Shown: positions 17,795-26,271, counted from the first letter of the stretch. The stretch is 64,000 bases of DNA from Lachnospiraceae bacterium (GCA_017441585.1 JAFRWW010000041.1:1-64000); one strand, 5' to 3'. Notes: generated by a model from the letters alone, not told the origin. Made by a program: numbers and translations.

Positions 17795-19834
17795 ATGAGA
17801 GAAGAGTGGACAGGTTTTACACCGCATAAGTGGGATAAGGAGATCAATGTAAGAGACTTTATCCAGAACAATTACACACCTTATGACGGTGACGAGAGCT
17901 TCCTGGCTGGTCCCACACAGGCTACAAAGGATCTTTGGGCACAGGTTATGGACCTGACAAAGAAGGAGCGCGAGGCAGGCGGCGTGCTGGATATGGATAC
18001 AAAGGTTATATCCACTATCACATCACATGGCCCCGGATACCTTGATAAGTCAAAGGAAAAGATCGTAGGTTTCCAGACCGATAAGCCTTTCAAGAGATCA
18101 CTTCAGCCTTACGGCGGTATCAGAATGGCTGAGAAGGCATGTTCAGATAACGGATATGAGGTAGACCCTGAGATTTCAGAGTTCTTCTCTACCCACAGAA
18201 AGACACACAATGCAGGATGTTTTGATGCATACAATCCCGAGATGAGAGCTTGCCGTTCTTCTCACATTATCACAGGTCTTCCCGATGCATACGGCAGAGG
18301 ACGTATCATCGGCGATTACAGAAGAGTAGCTCTTTACGGTATCGACAGACTGATCGAGGATAAGGAAGAGCAGAAGGCATCTACTGGCCGCGTTATGACA
18401 GATGATGTTATCCGTCTTCGCGAGGAGCTCTCAGAGCAGATGATCGCTCTTAAGCTCATGAAGGAAATGGCTGCTTCATACGGTATCGATATAAGCAAGC
18501 CCGCCAAGAACGTTCAGGAAGCTATCCAGTTCACATATTTCGGATATCTGAGTGCTGTTAAGGAGCAGAACGGTGCAGCTATGTCACTTGGACGTACATC
18601 TACCTTCATAGACTGCTTCGCAGAGAGAGACCTTAAGAACGGTACCTTCACCGAGGAGGAGATCCAGGAGTTCGTAGATCACTTCATCATGAAACTTCGC
18701 TGCATTAAGTTTGCACGTACTCCCGAGTACAACCAGATCTTCGCAGGCGATCCCGTATGGGTTACCGAGTCTCTCGGCGGCGTAGGTGTTGACGGACGTC
18801 ACATGGTTACCAAGACATCCTTCAGATATCTTCACACACTTGAGAATCTGGGCACTGCACCCGAGCCTAACCTTACGGTTCTGTGGTCTCCCAGACTTCC
18901 TGAGGGCTGGAAGAAGTACTGCGCTAAGATCTCCATCACCACATCTTCCATCCAGTATGAGAATGACGAGCTGATGAGACCTGTACACGGCGATGATTAT
19001 GGTATCGCATGCTGCGTATCTTCCATGGTTATCGGTAAGCAGATGCAGTTCTTCGGCGCAAGAGCTAACCTGGCTAAGTGCCTGTTGTATGCTCTTAACG
19101 GCGGTATCGACGAAGTTACCAAGAAGCAGGTAGGACCTAAGTATCGTCCTGTAACCGGTGACATCCTTGATTATGATGATGTACTGGCTAAGTTCTATGA
19201 CATGATCGAGTGGCAGGCAGATGTATATGTAAATACTCTGAATATCATCCACTACATGCATGATAAGTATTGCTATGAGAGAGCTCAGATGGCTCTTCAT
19301 GACAGAGACGTACTTCGTTACTTCGCAACCGGTGTTGCAGGACTTTCAATAGTTGCAGATTCACTCTCAGCTATCAAGTATGCACAGGTTAAGGTAATAC
19401 GTGATGAGGACGGTATCATCACCGACTTTGAGACCACCGGAGAGTTCCCTAAGTATGGTAACGATGATGACAGGGTTGACGAGATCGCTCAGATGATCGT
19501 TCATAAGTTCATGACAGCCGTAAGACGTCATCATACCTACAGGAACGGTGTTCCCACCACTTCCATCCTTACCATTACCTCTAACGTAACATATGGTAAG
19601 GCTACAGGAAATACTCCTGACGGACGTAAGAAGGGACAGCCTTTCGCACCCGGAGCTAACCCCATGCACGGACGTGATACCCACGGTGCTGTTGCTTCAC
19701 TTTCATCAGTATCCAAGCTTCCTTACAATGACGCACAGGATGGTATCTCCAATACATTTACTATCATCCCCGGCGCTCTGGGCAAGGAAGATAAGGTATT
19801 CGCAGGCGACATCGAGATCGATCTTAACAAGTAA
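17795..19834 (+). CDS. pflB: Pyruvate formate-lyase core, lacking the C-terminal glycyl-radical domain
   Basis: This 679-residue protein converts pyruvate and CoA to acetyl-CoA and formate. It matches the PFL barrel along its length and carries the tandem catalytic cysteines Cys406-Cys407 in IACCVSSM. Typical PFL has about 750-760 residues and ends with a radical loop RVSGY. This one stops soon after the conserved [14 protein letters not shown], exactly where the linker to the radical domain begins in other PFLs. The missing domain is encoded separately at 20211-20453. Together the two parts equal one normal enzyme. A strong promoter and AAGGAGG precede it. The reading frame is clean with a normal stop, and the downstream parts have their own ribosome sites, so this looks like a stable gene split rather than a sequencing frameshift. 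Confidence 0.95.
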   Translation: MREEWTGFTPHKWDKEINVRDFIQNNYTPYDGDESFLAGPTQATKDLWAQVMDLTKKEREAGGVLDMDTKVISTITSHGPGYLDKSKEKIVGFQTDKPFKRSLQPYGGIRMAEKACSDNGYEVDPEISEFFSTHRKTHNAGCFDAYNPEMRACRSSHIITGLPDAYGRGRIIGDYRRVALYGIDRLIEDKEEQKASTGRVMTDDVIRLREELSEQMIALKLMKEMAASYGIDISKPAKNVQEAIQFTYFGYLSAVKEQNGAAMSLGRTSTFIDCFAERDLKNGTFTEEEIQEFVDHFIMKLRCIKFARTPEYNQIFAGDPVWVTESLGGVGVDGRHMVTKTSFRYLHTLENLGTAPEPNLTVLWSPRLPEGWKKYCAKISITTSSIQYENDELMRPVHGDDYGIACCVSSMVIGKQMQFFGARANLAKCLLYALNGGIDEVTKKQVGPKYRPVTGDILDYDDVLAKFYDMIEWQADVYVNTLNIIHYMHDKYCYERAQMALHDRDVLRYFATGVAGLSIVADSLSAIKYAQVKVIRDEDGIITDFETTGEFPKYGNDDDRVDEIAQMIVHKFMTAVRRHHTYRNGVPTTSILTITSNVTYGKATGNTPDGRKKGQPFAPGANPMHGRDTHGAVASLSSVSKLPYNDAQDGISNTFTIIPGALGKEDKVFAGDIEIDLNK

Positions 19835-19866
19835 TTTACATTAATATAAATAAAAGGAGGTGTGAC

Positions 19867-20073
19867 ATGGGAACAGATGATAAGATGCTGGACGATGTGG
19901 TGGCGATGCTGGATTCGCAGATGAAGAACGGTACGGGCCACGTAAATCTGGATTACTCGGAAAAGGCCGAGAGTCCAAAGAGTGTAGAGACCATGGGTTG
20001 TGCAGACTGCTCCCGCACACCTCTGGCATGCAGTATACCCACCCTGCATCAGGGGTTGGATGACTATAGATAA
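19867..20073 (+). CDS. Small protein with a linker-like N-terminus of the glycyl-radical domain and a cysteine tail
   Basis: This 68-residue ORF has an excellent ribosome site (AAGGAGG at 19854-19860, six bases before ATG) and sits between the PFL core and the separate radical domain. Its residues 8-33 align without gaps to the first part of that domain (LDDVVAMLDSQMKNGTGHVN against [20 protein letters not shown]), with 8 identities over 26 positions. After that the likeness ends: the radical loop is absent, and the tail has Cys45, Cys48 and Cys55 (MGCADCSRTPLAC). It may dock on the PFL core in place of the radical domain, or guard it. The role is inferred; coding status is supported by the ribosome site, context and homology. 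Confidence 0.75.
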   Translation: MGTDDKMLDDVVAMLDSQMKNGTGHVNLDYSEKAESPKSVETMGCADCSRTPLACSIPTLHQGLDDYR

Positions 20074-20210
20074 CACAAGGTTACTATTCATAGAGTCTGG
20101 AGGCATCTGATAGGCTCGTCGAGTTTACTCGTAAGAGACTGTCATATGACTATAGATTTCCGGGAGGCGGTGAATAGTAGGAAGATAAACAAAAAAGGAG
20201 GAATAGAATT
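20074..20210 (+). promoter_or_regulatory. Structured intercistronic region before the radical-domain gene
   Basis: The 137-base gap has an outer inverted repeat (CTATTCA near 20083 and TGAATAG near 20171) and an inner pair (AGTCT with AGACT), and the string ATGACTATAG occurs at both ends. The region ends with AAGGAGG at 20195-20201. It may be an RNA processing or stability element that sets the amount of radical domain relative to core. It matches no riboswitch I know. Confidence 0.45.
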
Positions 20211-20453
20211 ATGGCAGCAAGCGCAGCACAGGTTGATAACCTGGTTAATTTACTTGACGGATATTCAAAGAAGGGCGGACATCATCTCAATGTTAACGTA
20301 CTTAACAGAGATGTCCTGGTAGATGCACAGCAGCATCCCGAGAATTATCCTCAGCTTACCATCAGGGTTTCCGGCTATGCCGTTAACTTCGTAAAGCTCA
20401 CTCCCGAGCAGCAGGCTGATGTTATCTCTCGTACCTTCCATGAGTCTATCTGA
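20211..20453 (+). CDS. Stand-alone glycyl-radical domain of pyruvate formate-lyase
   Basis: This 80-residue protein is the C-terminal radical domain of PFL as a separate gene. It contains [10 protein letters not shown], then [15 protein letters not shown] with the radical Gly55, and ends TRTFHESI, like the end of full-length PFL. It is also like the YfiD/GrcA spare part that rescues oxygen-damaged PFL in enteric bacteria, but here it is the only radical domain in the locus, because the core at 17795-19834 has none. It should bind the core, be activated by the adjacent radical-SAM enzyme, and supply the radical. The ribosome site is strong (AAGGAGG, nine bases). Confidence 0.93.
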   Translation: MAASAAQVDNLVNLLDGYSKKGGHHLNVNVLNRDVLVDAQQHPENYPQLTIRVSGYAVNFVKLTPEQQADVISRTFHESI

Positions 20454-20480
20454 TTGACAGATTATTTATGAAACTGATAA

Positions 20481-20512
20481 AATCGAGTAGGGGAAACCCT
20501 ACTCGATTTTTC
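20481..20512 (+). terminator. Rho-independent terminator between the radical domain and pflA
   Basis: An 11-base perfect stem (ATCGAGTAGGG with CCCTACTCGAT) with a GAAA loop is followed by TTTTTC. It should make the pfl pieces abundant and the activase scarce. Confidence 0.9.
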
Positions 20513-20537
20513 GCTGATAACGTATAAGGAGTCTATT

Positions 20538-21290
20538 ATGAAAGCACACATACATTCCCTTGAAAGCTTTGGCACGGTGGACGGACCCGGTACCAGATTT
20601 GTCATATTTTTCCAAGGCTGTCCCATGAGATGTAAATATTGCCATAATCCCGATACCTGGAGTCCTGCGGGCGGTACCCTGATGACTGTGGACGAGATAC
20701 TGGAGCATTATGAGAGGAACCGCAGCTTTTATGAAAAGGGCGGTATCACCACCACCGGCGGTGAGCCCATGATGCAGATCGATTTTCTCATCGAGCTCTA
20801 TGAGGAATGCAAGAAAAGAGGCATACACACCTGTCTGGACACCTCCGGCATAATCTTTAATTCCGATATTCCGGAAAATGTGGAGAAGACTTCAAGGCTT
20901 TTAGATTCCACAGACCTTGTGATGCTGGATATAAAACATATAGATCCCGCTCATCATATGGACCTGTGTAAGCAGCCTAATGACCAGATCTTAAAGTTTG
21001 CTCAGTTTGTTTCCGAAAAAGGAGTGGAACTGTGGATCAGGCACGTGGTGGTCCCTTCCATAACGGATGATGATAAATATCTGGAGGAGTTGGGCTATTT
21101 CATAGGCTCCCTTAAGACCTTAAAGGCACTGGATGTATTGCCTTATCACACCATGGGCGTTAAAAAATATGAGGAACTCGGTATAGATTATCCTCTTAAG
21201 GGCATTCCTCCCATGGACAAGGATAAGCTTCTGGACAAGAAACAGAGGATCCTGGAGGGTATTAAAAGAAGACGCGCCGAGAGCGAATAG
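20538..21290 (+). CDS. pflA: Pyruvate formate-lyase activating enzyme
   Basis: This 250-residue radical-SAM enzyme removes a hydrogen atom from the PFL glycine to make the radical. The iron-sulfur motif is Cys28, Cys32 and Cys35 in GCPMRCKYC, and the SAM-binding TTGGEP is present, with the rest matching PflA in length. It lies just after the terminator that follows the radical-domain gene, so it is probably expressed by read-through or from a weak promoter. Its substrate here would be the free 80-residue radical domain or that domain docked on the core. Confidence 0.96.
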   Translation: MKAHIHSLESFGTVDGPGTRFVIFFQGCPMRCKYCHNPDTWSPAGGTLMTVDEILEHYERNRSFYEKGGITTTGGEPMMQIDFLIELYEECKKRGIHTCLDTSGIIFNSDIPENVEKTSRLLDSTDLVMLDIKHIDPAHHMDLCKQPNDQILKFAQFVSEKGVELWIRHVVVPSITDDDKYLEELGYFIGSLKTLKALDVLPYHTMGVKKYEELGIDYPLKGIPPMDKDKLLDKKQRILEGIKRRRAESE

Positions 21291-21322
21291 TTTAGACTAA
21301 CAAAGATTAGATGTGATACATC

Positions 21323-21350
21323 TTGTAAAACGGACAGGATGTGTTAAAAT
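21323..21350 (+). promoter_or_regulatory. Promoter for the ferredoxin gene
   Basis: TTGTAA (21323-21328) and TAAAAT (21345-21350) are spaced 16 bases. A TTGTTAA half site at 21355-21361, like the one at the pflB promoter, lies just downstream. Confidence 0.55.
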
Positions 21351-21396
21351 AAGATTGTTAATGTAATGTCATTTATTATATGAAAGGAGATATATC

Positions 21397-21567
21397 ATGG
21401 CAAGAGTTATCAGTGACGGTTGTGTATCATGTGGTGCATGTGAGGGCGCATGTCCTGTAGGCGCTATTTCAGCAGGCGATGGCAAGTTTGAGATAGATAA
21501 GGATAAGTGCATCGATTGCGGCGCATGTGAGGGTGGCTGCCCCACAGGTTCTATTTCAGCTGAGTAA
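21397..21567 (+). CDS. 2[4Fe-4S] ferredoxin, clostridial type
   Basis: This 56-residue protein starts MARVISDGCVSC and ends SISAE. It has two CxxCxxCxxxCP clusters (CVSCGACEGACP and CIDCGACEGGCP), so it binds two [4Fe-4S] clusters and carries low-potential electrons. AAAGGAG lies nine bases before the ATG. It follows pflA and may be the electron donor for radical activation, although clostridial ferredoxins serve many partners. It has its own promoter and a strong terminator. Confidence 0.95.
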   Translation: MARVISDGCVSCGACEGACPVGAISAGDGKFEIDKDKCIDCGACEGGCPTGSISAE

Positions 21568-21581
21568 TGAAATATGGGATG

Positions 21582-21613
21582 GCCCCCGGACTTTTGGGTC
21601 CGGGGGCTTTTTT
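21582..21613 (+). terminator. Rho-independent terminator after the ferredoxin gene
   Basis: A ten-base GC-rich stem (GCCCCCGGAC with GTCCGGGGGC) is followed by six T. Confidence 0.95.
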
Positions 21614-21656
21614 CATTGCAGTTGCTTAATTAACCATCAACGAAGGGACCTCCGGT

Positions 21657-21878
21657 TTAATCAGTTAACACTTTGTCATAGCAGACACTCAGAAGATTTC
21701 CGTCGTCATCCCTGACCATATCTGCCATATAGGTATAGCTGCCTTTTTCGCAAACCTGCATTTTAGCCACTTCTTTAAGCGAAGAAGGTTTTCCGCATAA
21801 AAACACGGGAATATCTTCTCCCATCATGCATCGCAGTTCGCGGATACAGTCCGCTACCATTTCTTTCTTTTTTCCCAC
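21657..21878 (-). CDS. Small protein of unknown function
   Basis: This 73-residue protein on the minus strand begins with GTG, preceded by a near-perfect AGGAGGTGATAA ribosome site, which is the main reason to accept it. The sequence is mixed alpha/beta with three cysteines and shows no signal peptide or membrane segment. I recognise no family. A long structured region lies upstream of it (21879-22260). Confidence 0.6.
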   Translation of the reverse strand: MGKKKEMVADCIRELRCMMGEDIPVFLCGKPSSLKEVAKMQVCEKGSYTYMADMVRDDDGNLLSVCYDKVLTD

Positions 21879-22380
21879 TTATCACCTCCTGATCAGAAAC
21901 CGATAAAAATCGGGAGCAGATCCGTCAAGGAGTGTAAAAGAAAAATCCGTGATATATTCCTGACGGATACAGTTGTTTTGTGCACGGGAAATAAACCTTT
22001 CCCTGCACCGATACTGCGGAGACTAAGAACCTGGCGCCGGGTGCTGTCCGGACGAACAGCAAAAAAATGTGTGTCAGTATTGATTTAAAAAAATAAAGAA
22101 AAAACAAAATCACTCATGACTAAATATGTACGCAACATAATTATATAAGTGAAACTGTCCCGACGACTGTCGGGTAAGATCCTTAATGAAAAAGGACCTG
22201 ATAGAATAAAAACTATGATCATCAAAGCTGCTTTGACCTTGATAATCCGATATGGCATCATCCTCCTAACTGCGCCGGATTAGTGCCTGTTCTCCGCTTA
22301 CGGCCTGCAGGTAAAGTAATACCCGCAAAAAACCGATAAAGATATTATAACAGCAAAAAATATAATTGCAAGTGTTTTTG
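21879..22380 (-). promoter_or_regulatory. Structured, gene-poor region upstream of the small minus-strand gene
   Basis: No convincing gene is seen in this roughly 500-base stretch. Read on the minus strand it holds several hairpins: GTGCA-GGGAAA with TTTCCC-TGCAC (21980-22008), a GCTGT/ACAGC stem (22043-22060), CCCGAC/GTCGGG (22159-22174), TCAAAG/CTTTGA (22223-22237), and ATCCGT/ACGGAT (21945-21968) followed on that strand by TTTTTCTTTT, like a weak terminator about 65 bases before the small gene. The arrangement suggests an RNA-regulated leader of unknown class. A 58-codon frame (22261-22085) is present but doubtful. Confidence 0.4.
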
Positions 22381-22409
22381 TTGATTTTATCCCTGTGGTC
22401 TGTTAAAAT
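22381..22409 (+). promoter_or_regulatory. Promoter for mecA
   Basis: TTGATT (22381-22386) and TAAAAT (22404-22409) are separated by 17 bases, about 50 bases before the start codon. Confidence 0.65.
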
Positions 22410-22460
22410 ATAGGGACAAAATATGGCTTCATATATTTTGAAGCGGAATGGAGGTGCTCC

Positions 22461-23225
22461 ATGAAGATAGAAAAAGTAAACGATCATCAGATCAGATGTA
22501 CATTAACTAAATCAGATCTGGCAGACCGCCAGATGAAAATATCAGAGCTTGCCTATGGCACTGACAAGGCTAAGAGCCTTTTCAGGGATATGATGCAGCA
22601 GGCGTCGTATGAATTCGGTTTTGAAGCTGAGGATATACCTCTCATGATAGAGGCCATACCCTTATCGGGAGAGTGCATAGTTTTAATAATTACCAAGGTG
22701 GAGGACCCCGAGGAACTGGATTCCAGATTGTCGGGCTTCATGGAAGAAACAGAGGATCAGAATACGGATACCGCTCCTGCAGCTGATTCGGTCATTCCTT
22801 CCGCTACTGTCAGCGCCATTACCGATGATGTGATAGACCTGTTTAAGAAGTTCACCAGCGGACTCACTGAGCGCATAGCTGCCGAGAACAGAGTCATCAG
22901 TTCCGATGATATAGAGGTTTCGGTCCAGGAGGATATCTGCAAGCTGTATTCCTTTGAGTCACTGGACGATGTCATCCGTCTGGCCGGCATATTAAAGGGC
23001 GTTTACGATGGTGAGAATACGCTGTATGAGAATGAGGACGGCAGTTATATACTGGTGATCCATCAGTCTTCACATGCAGCGGATCTGTTTAACCGTATAT
23101 GCAATATCGCATCCGAGTACGGTGATGGCATGCATATGTCAAAGGGTTATGATTCATATCTTGCAGAGCATGTAAAACCTTTCATTGAGCATCATGCTCT
23201 GGCCCGTCTTGCCGAATTGAACTGA
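22461..23225 (+). CDS. mecA: Adaptor protein MecA
   Basis: This 254-residue adaptor brings substrates to the ClpC-ClpP protease. The N-terminal domain is highly typical (SELAYGTDKAKSLFRDMMQQ, then YEFGFEAEDIPLMIEAIP). A low-complexity acidic linker at about 95-115 separates it from the C-terminal ClpC-binding domain (about 150-254). GGAGGT lies five bases before the ATG. In Bacillus MecA controls competence and development; the targets here are unknown. The gene stands alone, with its own promoter and terminator. Confidence 0.95.
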   Translation: MKIEKVNDHQIRCTLTKSDLADRQMKISELAYGTDKAKSLFRDMMQQASYEFGFEAEDIPLMIEAIPLSGECIVLIITKVEDPEELDSRLSGFMEETEDQNTDTAPAADSVIPSATVSAITDDVIDLFKKFTSGLTERIAAENRVISSDDIEVSVQEDICKLYSFESLDDVIRLAGILKGVYDGENTLYENEDGSYILVIHQSSHAADLFNRICNIASEYGDGMHMSKGYDSYLAEHVKPFIEHHALARLAELN

Positions 23226-23249
23226 TCTTTAAGGTCATGGAGAGTTTAC

Positions 23250-23281
23250 AAGGGGAGGTGTTAAACCACCTCCCCTTTTTT
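23250..23281 (+). terminator. Rho-independent terminator after mecA
   Basis: A perfect stem (AAGGGGAGGTG with CACCTCCCCTT) with a six-base loop is followed by a T run. Confidence 0.92.
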
Positions 23282-23327
23282 GATTTTTGTTCTGTAAAAG
23301 GAGAACCATTTTAAAAGGAGAACCATT

Positions 23328-25019
23328 TTGAACAAGGAGCCTAGAAACACACGCAGGCGTCAGAAACGGCGTATCTTAAGGCGTCTGCTGCCCGCTGCAG
23401 TGGCTATTTCCCTTATTTTTATAATCGCATTTTTCTGGCTGCTCACAGGCCTGTTTAATAAACTTAGGTATTCATCGGCCCGGGCGGACCTGGATAAGTA
23501 TTTCAAGATAGAACAGGAAGGTCAGATCCCTATCATGCTCAATGATGAGTATACGGAAAGCATGGGCATCATGAAGGATGACAGATACTATGTCACCATG
23601 GATTTTGCTACCGAAAATCTTTGTGACGGCTTTTATTATGATGAATATGATGACCAGATCCTCTATACCACCGCATCCGACACTCTTGTATCCAAAAAGG
23701 AAAGCGGGGATTTTTATACGGAGGGAGAAACGGTCTATCTGGCTACCGATTATCTGCAAAAACTGGTGAATATGTCCGTTATGGTTCATGAGGGGCCTAT
23801 CAGACTGGAGATAAAAAATACCTGGGGAGAGATCGAGCAGGCCGGGATCAAAAAGGGGACGTCGGTCAGAGTACTGGGCGGTCCGAAGAGCGAGATACTG
23901 ACGGATCTGCCTAAGGACGGCACAGTGACCATCATGGAAAAAATGGATAACTGGTGCAAGGTCAAGACTCCCGACGGCTTTATAGGTTACATTGAAAATA
24001 AGCATTTAAAGGATGAAAAAAAGGTGACCGAGACTCCTGTGACGGATGTGCAGGAGGAAGAGATCATACATAATCTCAGGGATCATAAGATATGTCTGGG
24101 CTGGCATCAGGTGACCAGCAGTGAGGCCAATGCCACCTTTGACGAAGTGGTCTCAAATACGAAGGGAATGAACGTGATCTCCCCCACATGGATGAGGATT
24201 ACCGATACCATGGGTTCTGTCAGCTGCATCGGCGACACCGGATATGTGGCGAAGGCTCATGAGAGAGGCTATGAAGTATGGGCGCTCGTGGATAATTTTG
24301 ACAAGGAGGTGGACACCCATGAGGTCCTGGCCCACACCTCTTCAAGACGCATCCTGGAACAGAATATAGTGGATGAGTGCCTGCGCCTCGGGGTGGATGG
24401 TATAAACATAGATTTTGAGTCCCTTGATTCGAAGACGGGTAAGGCCTTTGCCCAGTTCATAAGGGAAATATCCGTCATGTGCAGGCAGCAGAACCTGGTG
24501 CTCAGCGTGGATAATTATGTGCCCAGGGGCCATACCATTTTTTATGACAGGAAGACTCAGGGAAAGTATGCGGATTATGTGATCATAATGGGATATGATG
24601 AGCATTATGCCTCTTCAGAGGAGGCAGGTTCCGTGGCATCCTTTAATTTTGTCCAGGAGGGTATCGAAAAAACTCTCATGGATGTGGACGCTGCCCAGGT
24701 CATAAACGCCGTTCCTTTTTATACCCGTATCTGGGATCAGGAAAAGGATCTTACCAGTATGGCGGTGGGAATGGCTGCCGCAAGGGATTTTGCGAATAAT
24801 CATGGTATAAAGTTCGCCTGGGATGAGACCTGTGCCCAGGATTACGGCGAAGTCACCGAAGGCAGTTCAAAATTCATGATATGGATGGAAGATGCAAAGT
24901 CCATAGAAGTGAAGCTGTCCCTGATGGAGACCAATTCACTGGCAGGAGTGGCCTGCTGGAAACTGGGTATGGAAACTCCCGATGTGTGGGATGTGATAGA
25001 TGCATATTTGAAGCAGTAG
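23328..25019 (+). CDS. Membrane-anchored GH18 family protein with SH3 domain
   Basis: This 563-residue protein has a basic N-terminus and one membrane segment (about 24-44), then a copper-amine-oxidase-N-like region, an SH3b domain (about 155-225) and a GH18 barrel (about 250-563). The catalytic motif is DGINIDFE, with Glu364 as acid. It resembles the SleL/YaaH/YdhD envelope group, which acts on peptidoglycan, so a wall role is more likely than chitin digestion. The start is TTG after AAAGGAG. The 17 bases around the ribosome site (AAAAGGAGAACCATTTT) are duplicated in tandem. It converges with the next gene. Confidence 0.9.
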   Translation: MNKEPRNTRRRQKRRILRRLLPAAVAISLIFIIAFFWLLTGLFNKLRYSSARADLDKYFKIEQEGQIPIMLNDEYTESMGIMKDDRYYVTMDFATENLCDGFYYDEYDDQILYTTASDTLVSKKESGDFYTEGETVYLATDYLQKLVNMSVMVHEGPIRLEIKNTWGEIEQAGIKKGTSVRVLGGPKSEILTDLPKDGTVTIMEKMDNWCKVKTPDGFIGYIENKHLKDEKKVTETPVTDVQEEEIIHNLRDHKICLGWHQVTSSEANATFDEVVSNTKGMNVISPTWMRITDTMGSVSCIGDTGYVAKAHERGYEVWALVDNFDKEVDTHEVLAHTSSRRILEQNIVDECLRLGVDGINIDFESLDSKTGKAFAQFIREISVMCRQQNLVLSVDNYVPRGHTIFYDRKTQGKYADYVIIMGYDEHYASSEEAGSVASFNFVQEGIEKTLMDVDAAQVINAVPFYTRIWDQEKDLTSMAVGMAAARDFANNHGIKFAWDETCAQDYGEVTEGSSKFMIWMEDAKSIEVKLSLMETNSLAGVACWKLGMETPDVWDVIDAYLKQ

Positions 25020-25024
25020 TGTAT

Positions 25025-26086
25025 TTACACTCGTATGATCCTCCCGGCGGCGGCTTTGCACAGCCGGTTCATCAGGGCGTTGCCGAGCCTGCCTTCAGAC
25101 AGATCTCTGGCGCAGATGAAGCCTGTATCTGTTTCGTCGAATTCTCTCAATATGGCAAAGAGTGAGGCCGCCCTTTCTTCGTCCGAACTACCGGCGTCCT
25201 TTATCAGGCCCTTCGGATAAAGGGCCGGGTCTTCTCCTGCGGTGATCACTCCGCATTTTATCCCTGCTGCTTCTTTTTGTGATATCAGCTCATTTATTTT
25301 TTCCGTAACCTTTTTATCCTCTCCGGATACTATGACCAGTTCGGCCTTGGGTGCATAGTGCCTGTATTTCATGCCGGGAGCCTTGGGTTTTATATTTTCG
25401 TCAGGCAGAGTGCCTGAGGTGATGTTGGCAACGGCAGGGTCAATGAGCACATCCCCCAGGATCTGTTTGAAATCATCGGTTATGTAATAACCCGGACGCA
25501 GCAGCATGGGCTTTGAGCCTGTCAGGTCTATTATGGTGGATTCCACGCCTATTCCCACGCTTCCTCCATCCAGGATCATGTCGATCCGTCCGTTCAGATC
25601 ATTAAGTACATGTGAAGCCTTGGTGGGACTGGGACGTCCGGAAAGATTGGCGCTGGGCGCCGCTATGGGCCTTTGGGAATATCTGATCAGATCAAGGGCT
25701 ACGGGGTGGTTCGGCATTCTTACAGCCACTGTGTCAAGCCCTCCGGTGGTCTCATAGGGGACGCCGGCCTTTTTCTTCATTATGAGTGTCAGGGGCCCGG
25801 GCCAGAATTTTTGAGCCAGGTCGCCGGCGCATGACGGGATGTCGCTTACCAGATCGTCAAGCTGTGCGATATCGCAGATATGGGCTATCAGAGGATTGTC
25901 GCTTGGCCTACCCTTTGCGGCATAAATTTTTTGGCTGGAGTCTTTATTCAGGGCGTCGCCTCCCAGACCATAGACGGTCTCCGTGGGAAAGGCAACCAGG
26001 CCGCCCACTCTGATGATCCGGCCTGCCTCTTCGTAGATGGCTGTATTATCTTCGTTTTCTGTAATGGTTTTAAATACTGTGTTCAT
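25025..26086 (-). CDS. sua5: L-threonylcarbamoyladenylate synthase
   Basis: This 353-residue enzyme makes threonylcarbamoyl-AMP from threonine, bicarbonate and ATP for the t6A37 tRNA modification. The YrdC domain occupies about 1-205 (FPTETVYGLGGDA, KGRPSDNPLIAHI, APSANLSGRPSPT, GVESTIIDL). The Sua5 C-terminal domain follows (about 240-350), which separates it from short TsaC. It is on the minus strand, converging with the GH18 gene; the two stops lie within a small palindrome (AGTGTATTTACACT). Confidence 0.95.
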   Translation of the reverse strand: MNTVFKTITENEDNTAIYEEAGRIIRVGGLVAFPTETVYGLGGDALNKDSSQKIYAAKGRPSDNPLIAHICDIAQLDDLVSDIPSCAGDLAQKFWPGPLTLIMKKKAGVPYETTGGLDTVAVRMPNHPVALDLIRYSQRPIAAPSANLSGRPSPTKASHVLNDLNGRIDMILDGGSVGIGVESTIIDLTGSKPMLLRPGYYITDDFKQILGDVLIDPAVANITSGTLPDENIKPKAPGMKYRHYAPKAELVIVSGEDKKVTEKINELISQKEAAGIKCGVITAGEDPALYPKGLIKDAGSSDEERAASLFAILREFDETDTGFICARDLSEGRLGNALMNRLCKAAAGRIIRV

Positions 26087-26102
26087 GATTTAGAATAATT
26101 AT

Positions 26103-26182
26103 ATTTGTGATAACTATTCAGAACTACCTCAAAAATCTAAGATTTTTTCGGTGTACTGGATGAATAGTTATAAGACACAAAT
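26103..26182. repeat. Large imperfect palindrome in the sua5/HPr divergent region
   Basis: ATAACTATTCA (26110-26120) pairs exactly with TGAATAGTTAT (26161-26171). The flanks ATTTGTG (26103-26109) and CACAAAT (26176-26182) extend the pairing past a four-base bulge, and AAAAATCT/AGATTTTT forms an inner stem. It lies between the 5' ends of two divergent genes, so it is more likely an operator, a small mobile palindrome or part of the sua5 leader than a terminator. Confidence 0.7.
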
Positions 26183-26271
26183 TGTGAAAATATAGTCAAA
26201 TTTGCATAACATATGATACCACATCGCAAATCTTAGTGCAATTTTCTATCTTTACTTTAAGCCAAAAATCA

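Noticed and set aside
18584-19300. 238-residue reverse frame inside pflB
   Set aside because: It lies opposite highly conserved PFL sequence; the long frame is a by-product of codon use.
19834-20211. A sequencing frameshift breaking a single full-length PFL
   Set aside because: The distance between the two parts is about 380 bases, each part has its own strong ribosome site and the gap holds another good ORF, so a simple error does not explain it.
22085-22261. 58-codon minus-strand frame beginning MMPYRIIKVKAALMIIVF behind AGGAGG
   Set aside because: The ribosome site touches the start codon, the codons are AT-rich and the frame overlaps stable hairpins; I could not separate it from chance.
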